From contig BSYQ01000003.1 of assembly GCA_030272585.1 (NCBI GenBank), forward strand, positions 4,278,001 through 4,342,000: a stretch of DNA of 64,000 bases. The letters are read 5' to 3'. Positions 58,101-64,000 of the stretch are shown here, one piece after another. Numbering within the stretch: position 1 is the first letter of the stretch; each line of letters opens with the position of its first letter. Under the pieces are notes generated by a model that saw only the letters and a program-made list of their open reading frames with translations, made no database searches and was not told the origin of the DNA. Origin of the DNA: Bryopsis sp. KO-2023. Taxonomy: Eukaryota > Chlorophyta > Ulvophyceae > Bryopsidales > Bryopsidaceae. Both the position numbers and the translations under genes were made by a program.

Positions 58101-58635
58101 GCTTGTTGATCTATTAGAACAAAACCACATCACAAACATACAGTCAGACTCAGATTCGTTGGGAAAGCAGCAGCCCGCACCCCCCCCCCCCCTCCCAGAC
58201 GACAATGCGATCATTGGATTATTGAAAGCCGATAGAAAGCCACAAGAAGCGTTAAAACAGCCGTTTCTTTTTTTGTATCTTCCCTTTTTCGATAAAGGAA
58301 AAAAAACTCGGACCTTGTCACCTCGCTCGATAAACTTGATGGCGACTTTCTTGCCGGTTCGCTTGTCCTTCGCAAGCTCGACGAAGCCGAAACTGCCCGC
58401 GTTCAGATCTCGAATCTACAAGGAACTGCGTATCTGTGTCACGTTCGTTCCAGAAACAATGCAAGAAAAACACACAAATGGAGGCCTGCAAAAGTCAAAC
58501 CAACACTCTATAGACGAGAGACATCCAAAGACCTGTCCCCAAACGCCCAGGTCGCTATCGATAAACTATTCTTTGGAAACCTTCGGTCGATACCTTCTCG
58601 TAGCGATCGGCTCCTCGCAACGCAACGTCCGCCAT
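55122..58635 (-). CDS. SnRK2: SnRK2-family protein kinase
   Basis: Plant-type SNF1-related kinase 2, acting in osmotic-stress and, in land plants, ABA signalling. Nine exons give 336 aa: 58635-58594, 58415-58314, 58110-58036, 57404-57249, 56888-56796, 56516-56415, 56188-56075, 55894-55688, 55241-55122. Marks are [10 protein letters not shown] (glycine loop), [11 protein letters not shown] (K41), [22 protein letters not shown] (D151) and the activation loop [17 protein letters not shown]. The loop Ser (S166) aligns with the known activating Ser of SnRK2.6. The SnRK2 box follows as [19 protein letters not shown], then a short acidic end ([15 protein letters not shown]). Length is typical. The catalytic HRD reads NRD (129-131), a variant also remembered from algal relatives. 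The start sits 306 bases from the divergent GNAT gene. Confidence 0.93.
55268..55304. repeat. (TTAA)n-type microsatellite
   Basis: About six TAAT/TTAA tetramer copies in the last intron of the SnRK2 gene (55242-55687). Confidence 0.85.
57687..57719. repeat. Perfect 15-base inverted repeat
   Basis: ATATTTAATATATTT (57687-57701) and its exact reverse complement (57705-57719) flank a 3-base loop GTG, inside SnRK2 intron 3 (57405-58035). The transcript could form an AU-only hairpin. Confidence 0.85.
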
Positions 58636-58941
58636 TCTGCTTCCCAGTGGCGAGTTCAGTGGTGGGGGAACACCGCAAAAATGAAAATTTCGAGCGCAAA
58701 ATCGAAACACAGCCCTTTCGAATGCACTTTTTTCGACGATTTCCGGCTGCGCGATGCTCCTGTACCCTCGTGGCGTGGCAGCGCTGCGGAAGCGGCCGTT
58801 TGAAAACTTCCAAAAATAGAACAAATATCTCGCACCAGTCAGACGACAGGAGGACAACAATCCTTACATCATTGAACATTCTCTGTTTTCCTGAAAACAC
58901 GCGCAACCACCAGCGAGAAAAGTAGCAAGAAGGTTGCAGCG
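58636..58941. promoter_or_regulatory. 306-base bidirectional promoter
   Basis: The start codons of the - strand SnRK2 gene and the + strand GNAT gene are 306 bases apart, so both promoters overlap here. No particular site is obvious. Confidence 0.55.
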
Positions 58942-60152
58942 ATGGCGAGGGTAGATGTCTGCACGTACATCTGGACGGATCTCGATACCGGGGTCAAGAC
59001 GGAGGTGAATTAGCCTTCTGCAGTTGTGAATTGGATGTTACATAGACAGAATTCAACTGGGGAGTACATAAATGCTCCAGCAAACTTACTAAACAAGTTT
59101 TTTCTTTTCAACTGTTTTTTTTTTGTTCTATCCTGCTTTTGTACCCCCCCCCCTAAAAAAAAAAAAAGAAAAGTGAATAGGAAAGTGGAAATTTGGGAGT
59201 GGGCCGTATTCACTTTTTTTGTTTTTCAAATTGCATAACACTATTTACCCTTTGGATTCCAAATCCTTTCTGCATTTTTGCCAGTCATGATCAGTAGATG
59301 GAAGCCGTGCTCAGGTCCGTCATCTGCACAACATGTGCTTTCCAGATGACGCCGATACAGACAGCTCCCTGGATGAATTCTTCGACAAACTGACGTTCCT
59401 AATGGAGAAGTCGGAGTGTGTGTGGTTCCTATTGTGGAGGAGCAATGGGGGCATCACTGCCTCTGAATCCAGGTGAAAATCAACTAGTGGCAGTGGTGGC
59501 TGGTCAGCTGCTTTCACTGCTTTTTTTTCTTTTCGATTGACCTCCTCTGATCCAATAATTCTCGTTTGTGGGGGGTGTTTTTTTTTCTCAGACAGTTGCT
59601 AGGGATGATGGGTTGCTCGGAGTACCACGATTCGATGTATTCTTTCACTCTGTGCATCCACCCATCATTCAGAGGGCGGCGGCTGTCCAGGAGAATAATG
59701 CTGGAAGCTGCGCTACATGCACACACGAACAAAGGCTTCGTCAAACTCTCGGGCTCCGTCGACCGCAAGCAGACTCGCTTACTGAAGTTTTACCTCAACA
59801 TGGGTGGGGTTATCGAACAAACCGGTGGGAATCAGTCATGCTGCTCCGATGCCCCCCACCCCCCCCCCCCCTTGACCCAGCTCTCCATCTGAAAAACTTG
59901 GGGTTCCACCGACGTGCTTTCTTCCTAGTTTCAGGATTGTGCAGCCCTGGAACTGAGACCTCCACCGTCCGGATTTCCTACACATTTGATGTGCTGTCGG
60001 TGGAGTCAGAAAGGAAGGAGTTGGACATGTGGATAGAATCTGAGTTCTCATCTCATGGCCGCCGCCGGCCGATCAAAATACTGTGTTCCGGAGTTTTTGT
60101 TGCAGGAATTGCTTGGGGTCTTTCCAATGCCAGGAATTTTGGGTTGCGTTGA
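58942..60152 (+). CDS. GNAT-fold N-acetyltransferase with hydrophobic C-terminus
   Basis: Acetyl-CoA-dependent acetyltransferase-like protein; the substrate was not recognised. Four exons (58942-59004, 59315-59472, 59592-59824, 59935-60152) give 223 aa. VRHLHNMCFPDD early on resembles the GNAT alpha1-alpha2 region. SFTLCIHPSFRGRRLSRRIM holds the beta4 strand and pyrophosphate-binding loop, though RGRRLS departs from the usual R/Q-x-x-G-x-G/A. FVKLSGSVDRKQTRLLKFYLNMG matches the later GNAT core, where a Tyr follows the N/R-x-x-A-x-x-F/L pattern. The C-terminus has a hydrophobic run (KILCSGVFVAGIAWGL), possibly a tail anchor. The exon 2 acceptor was placed at CTCAG before 59315 because only this keeps frame with exon 1. 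Confidence 0.75.
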
Positions 60153-62143
60153 AAAACACTAAGTTGCAGAAATAGGAAAAACAAAACCCAGAAACATGTA
60201 GTGCAATACTTAATAATCCTGAGCCTACAGCCCTTGATGAAAATATAAAAAACAACACTTGTTCATCCACTATTTTGTTCTTTTCACATAGTCTCAGCTA
60301 AACGAAGCAAGGAAGGCCTCATCACATTGAGTTCTTGCACTCTTGTTGACACTGTCTGTCTCGGCACCCAAATCGAAGAGAACCTGAAAAAAAAGATGGA
60401 AAAATAGACAACAGATCAATGCACCGAACAGGGTATCAGAACAGGGTATTCAATTTTTTTCTTTTTTTCTTTCTTTTTTTCCTGCAATCATAGGTGGAAA
60501 ACAAGGTGAAAAAAAGATCCCCTGTTCTGACTGTGATTCATCAGCGGCGTAAATCATTAGTTTCGCACAGTCGATGGACTGCATGGAGCTTTCTATCTTG
60601 ATATTTGGGGGACGCATGTTGGCGTCTCCCAAATATATACCACAGGCGTTTGGTTGCATGCCCAAACCGTGAGAACTCGAGCGAGCTTCTCCAGAACAGG
60701 AAAGCGAGCGTTTTCCTGTCCCCCACACAACGGCTCCTCACACTCTCACCCACCCGACTCTTTGTTGGGGGGATTTTTTGGGGGGCGGCTTCCTTCCTCC
60801 ATGTGTGCAATAACTCGAAACCACCCACTTATAGGGCCGAAATTTAACTGAAAAAACGCGCGTTCCAGCCGCTGCACCTTCGTGCGTTGAAAGGGGTCGC
60901 GCTCGAGGCCTCCATTTCAAAATCAACCCCCTGACACATTCTTTTCCTTTGGGTGCTCGGAATATTTCGAACTTTATTACACAAGTCCGTATCTACAAAC
61001 AAATGATTCGAAAAAAAAAATAAAAAATAAAAAAATAAAAATAAAAAAATGATTCGGAATATTTCGAACTCAGGCGAATTTGGGCCACACCTTTGGCAGT
61101 TTCCGCGTCTTGGCCGTGGCTGACTCCCGTGCCTCCAGGGCGTGCGCACCGCTGTATGTACATACCAAAAAAAAAGGATGAGTTTCTAAGTCACATCATG
61201 AGGGAAAAAAACGCGCTCGACGAAAACTGAAATGTAAAGGAGAGAGAAATTAAAAATCAACTGAGCGGGCAGTGCCCGCAAGTTGCTTGTGTTATGCCAG
61301 ATTTCAATAACAAGCAATGTGTGTTCCTGTCTGGACTGTCTTTTGCGTTTCACACCCTCGACGCCTTCGGCGAAACGTTTGCTCTGAAAAGATTAGCAAG
61401 GAATTTTTGCTTGTGATTAATGGAAGCATTTGTGCATCGGAAGAGTATTGTCTTGTTGGCAAAGAACCAACCCTGCATTCTCAATTGAAGGGAGAGAAAA
61501 AATCTTTCAAATAGTCTGACAATGATTGGTTAAGTGATGTCAATGAATGGAGTCAGGAAAACGTTTCCAGAAGAATTGAGCAAGTTTATTGGGAGTGACA
61601 CTGATCCATCCATATTTGCAAAAGCTATGACCAACAGACAATGCACACATAATTCAATCCCACCAGGTAATCTTGTTCATTACATCTTGTTCACTCGGCC
61701 CCATCAGAAAAAAGAAACATCAACATAAAAAAAAGTAAAAACATCTCCAATCTTTTATTCCTGAAGTATGTGTCAGCACAGGAAAAGAAAACTCTTGTGC
61801 CGGCCATACACCAACGAAAGCATTCCATTAAACCAAAAAAGAAAAATTGTTAACCCAGTGTTTTCTGGACGTAAATCCATTCAAACCACAGCGCCACTGG
61901 AACTGTTTCAGTGATGGATGCCACAGGAAGTGTAAAAAAAAACCCTGTTTCAAACACTCGCCCACCTCCCAACGGGCTAATGCAGATTTATTCTTTAAGA
62001 CACCACCATCTGAAACACATTTTATTGTTCCAGTGTCGATTCCCTTTTGGTTATTCTTCCAGTTGAAAATAGTAGTTCATGTAGGGAAGACTCTGCGATT
62101 TGAATTTCTCGTCCAACACTGCAAAGAATGTCAAAATGTACTT
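60153..62143. other. 2 kb spacer with possible unassigned exons
   Basis: No full gene could be built. On the - strand there are exon-like pieces with splice signals: one after an acceptor near 61159 (GAHALEARESATAKTRKLPK, then GT) and one after an acceptor near 60388 (VLFDLGAETDSVNKSARTQ to a stop at about 60298). On the + strand a 41-codon ATG-led frame at 61294-61419 stands alone. Poly-A/T runs are frequent at 61010-61050. Confidence 0.4.
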
Positions 62144-63379
62144 CTAGTGGTTGGTCGAAGTGCCACCACGAACATTGACGAAACTGCCGAAGCCGTTTGT
62201 GCCAACACCACCTCCAGCTGCGTTGATGGTGGTGGTCGCAAATCCAGGCCCAGTCTGACTGGTGCTAGCAGTGCCAGCATTTCCGGCAGTGAAGCCATTG
62301 CCAAGGACTCCAGCATTACCATTACCGAAGGCCGTGCTGGTGACGATGGCTGTTTAAAATGCAAAGAGAAGGTACAATTAGGTTCCAACGTGAGTGGCAT
62401 GCAGCTCCATACATATATGTTTTCTCTACGTAGTTGTTGAGGATCCTGTAAGATCGATGAAACAGAATGGAGCACCATCATATCATAAAAAGCTAGTGAA
62501 GTCTGGTTGAATGACTTACGTGTTGCGGATTGAGCAATAGTGGATGTTCCAGCCTGTGCTGCTCCTGGACCTTGGCCTTGGAAGCCAGAGTTAGTCTGAC
62601 CAGTTGCGAAAGCATTGAAGCCATTCTTGGTGGAGAACGTAGTTCCCTGGCCCGTTGTTGCAGTTGAACCAGACCCAATCGTGGCGATTCCAGTTCCATC
62701 CACCCCGGCAGTGGCGACACCCCTCCCTGCATTCACATCCACAGGGTTCATTGTACTTCGCGCTGTTTTTCGAGCATCGATTCAGACATGCATGATTCCT
62801 GTAAGCGTACCTGGAACGAATACTGGGACTCCAGTTTGAACGACTCCCACCGGCTGGGTGACAACTGGACCAGGAGTTTGAACGACCTGCACGGGTGCTG
62901 GGACGACCTGCACGGGTGCTGGGACCACCTGTACGGGTGCTGGGACTACCTGTACAGGGACCGGGGCAGGCTGCACAGGTTGCTGAGCGACGGGCACAGG
63001 GGTTGGAACGGGAACTGGAACGGGAACAGAAACTGGAACAGGCACTGGTCTTGGCACTACCCTGGTCCTTTGTCCCTTCTTTTTGCTTTTGTTCTTCGAC
63101 TTTTTGCTCTTATTCTTCTTACCCGACAACAGGCGGCGTCCGAGGAAAGTGCCTGAGCAACGGGGAGTTTCCATTCACGGAAAGCATTGAAACATAACCG
63201 GTAACACGGGATTCTTCCATACATACAGAAGGCTTATTTTTACAGCTCGTGATGAAAGAACTACACACGACGGGAGATACCGTCGGTTGATCAACACCCT
63301 CACCAGAGTCGGCAGACACATCGCTCACTAGAAGGATGGCGACGAGGCCGAACAGGATAACGTATAAGGCCCTCGACAT
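62144..63379 (-). CDS. Secreted Val/Pro-repeat and Gly/Thr-rich protein
   Basis: Family not recognised; it looks like an extracellular structural or cell-wall protein. Four exons give 311 aa: 63379-63199, 63152-62811, 62726-62520, 62349-62144. The N-terminus MSRALYVILFGLVAILLVSD is a clear signal peptide. A short Cys-containing segment follows (VVCSSFITSCKNKPSVC), then a Lys/Ser cluster. Next are PVPV repeats and units of APVQVVP, and finally a Gly/Ala/Thr/Asn-rich half without Cys that ends VNVRGGTSTNH. The first intron is only 46 bases with this donor. An alternative donor at 63244 (GTAAAA) also keeps phase, gives 296 aa and a 91-base intron. The second intron is 84 bases, so introns here are shorter than in the neighbours. 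Confidence 0.75.
62885..62960 (-). repeat. 21-base tandem repeat coding for VPAPVQV
   Basis: About three and a half 21-base copies around ACCTGCACGGGTGCTGGGAC (+ strand) within exon 2 of the secreted protein. They encode repeated APVQVVP units. An 18-base-like repeat coding PVPVPV follows at about 62998-63050. Confidence 0.85.
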
Positions 63380-64000
63380 TTTGACGCTCTTTGCCTTCGT
63401 TTCTGTCTGAGACCGAGTGATTGGCAGGGGTTTTCGGTGAGGAATCAGAAACGTGGGAAGCGTTTTGTATCGCCCTGGGGCCGCTGGGCGGAGGATTCGA
63501 CGAGTCGTAATTGGTGATCCCAGCGTGAAACTGTACCTCTCAAACATGGCAGTCATCCGTGAGGTCGTTATGTCATCTTTAGGCTCTGCACCCGCAGCTG
63601 AAACGAACATTGGAAGTGGCGCCATGCCATGTGGCCGTGGTGCTACGAAAATCTGTACTGCGTGGGAGAATATCTTTTCAAGTAGAAGAGAGTGTCCAAT
63701 GGACTGTCTTTTCGCCACACGTGCACATATCTTTTACACGGTCCCTTGCTGTCCAAGAAGGCCGGGGGGAGGGGGCGGAGAGGGAGTGGGTTGATTGCCT
63801 GAGCTTCACTTGGAAATAGATATCTTTCAACAGTCAAATAGAGAACAGCAGAGCCACAACAGGGTGATGAATGGTGGCATAGCCAGACTCCACGCTGGAC
63901 TTCACAGTGAGTCTGGGTAATGGACAACAGCGAGAATTCCTGTGGTTCTCAACACAATGAATGATCCTCGTCATTTGCCACAACAAACCCCACAAAGCCA
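63380..64000. other. Right edge, promoter of the secreted-protein gene
   Basis: Upstream region of the - strand secreted-protein gene. Short open frames on both strands show no motif or splice chain. Nothing else was supported before the window ends. Confidence 0.4.

Noticed and set aside
61294..61419. 41-codon ATG-led + strand frame (starts MPDFNNKQCVFLSGLSF)
   Set aside because: It looks protein-like but is short, isolated and without a recognised relative or splice context.
1..64000. CRISPR arrays, prokaryotic operons or a defence island
   Set aside because: No regularly spaced direct repeats with unique spacers and no Cas-like or defence proteins were seen. All genes are eukaryotic.

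Overview
This window is a piece of an intron-rich nuclear genome from the green lineage, most likely a green alga and plausibly a streptophyte alga. The evidence is a plastid carotenoid hydroxylase of the CYP97C type, a single-domain AP2/ERF factor, a SnRK2 kinase, a DAA1-type AAA ATPase and a plant-type branched-chain aminotransferase, all split by GT-AG introns except the ATPase. No prokaryotic operon, CRISPR array or convincing tRNA gene was seen. The species cannot be fixed from the sequence alone.

Layout from left to right. A gene tail (335-490) and CYP97C (1251-4791) lie on the + strand. A 4.3 kb G-depleted, low-complexity tract follows (about 5100-9373). An AP2/ERF gene (9374-13201) and a two-TM coiled-coil gene (14312-19248) lie on the - strand. 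A 3.4 kb divergent spacer leads to a TBC-domain Rab-GAP (22673-27060, +). This is followed by a 5 kb C-depleted tract (27061 to about 32250), which mirrors the first tract. An intronless AAA ATPase (33027-36056, -) and an MDP-1-like HAD phosphatase (38970-39730, +) stand head to head, with a 5'-truncated LINE between them. Then come a Raf-like kinase (40821-42783, +), a spermidine-synthase-like protein (43376-45168, -), a BCAT (45508-48245, +), the THO complex subunit THO2 (49094-54122, +), a SnRK2 (55122-58635, -), a GNAT acetyltransferase (58942-60152, +) and a secreted Val/Pro-repeat protein (62144-63379, -).

Exon models were built by hand from splice signals, frame and family motifs. For every multi-exon model listed, the exon phases agree and the total length is divisible by three. 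The genes are ordinary housekeeping, plastid and signalling functions rather than a co-operating cluster. SnRK2 and an ERF factor whose locus carries paired G-boxes could belong to one stress pathway, but that is only inference. The most unusual items are the two strand-asymmetric low-complexity tracts lying downstream of genes in transcript sense, the paired and palindromic bZIP-type sites, and the unrecognised coiled-coil membrane protein.
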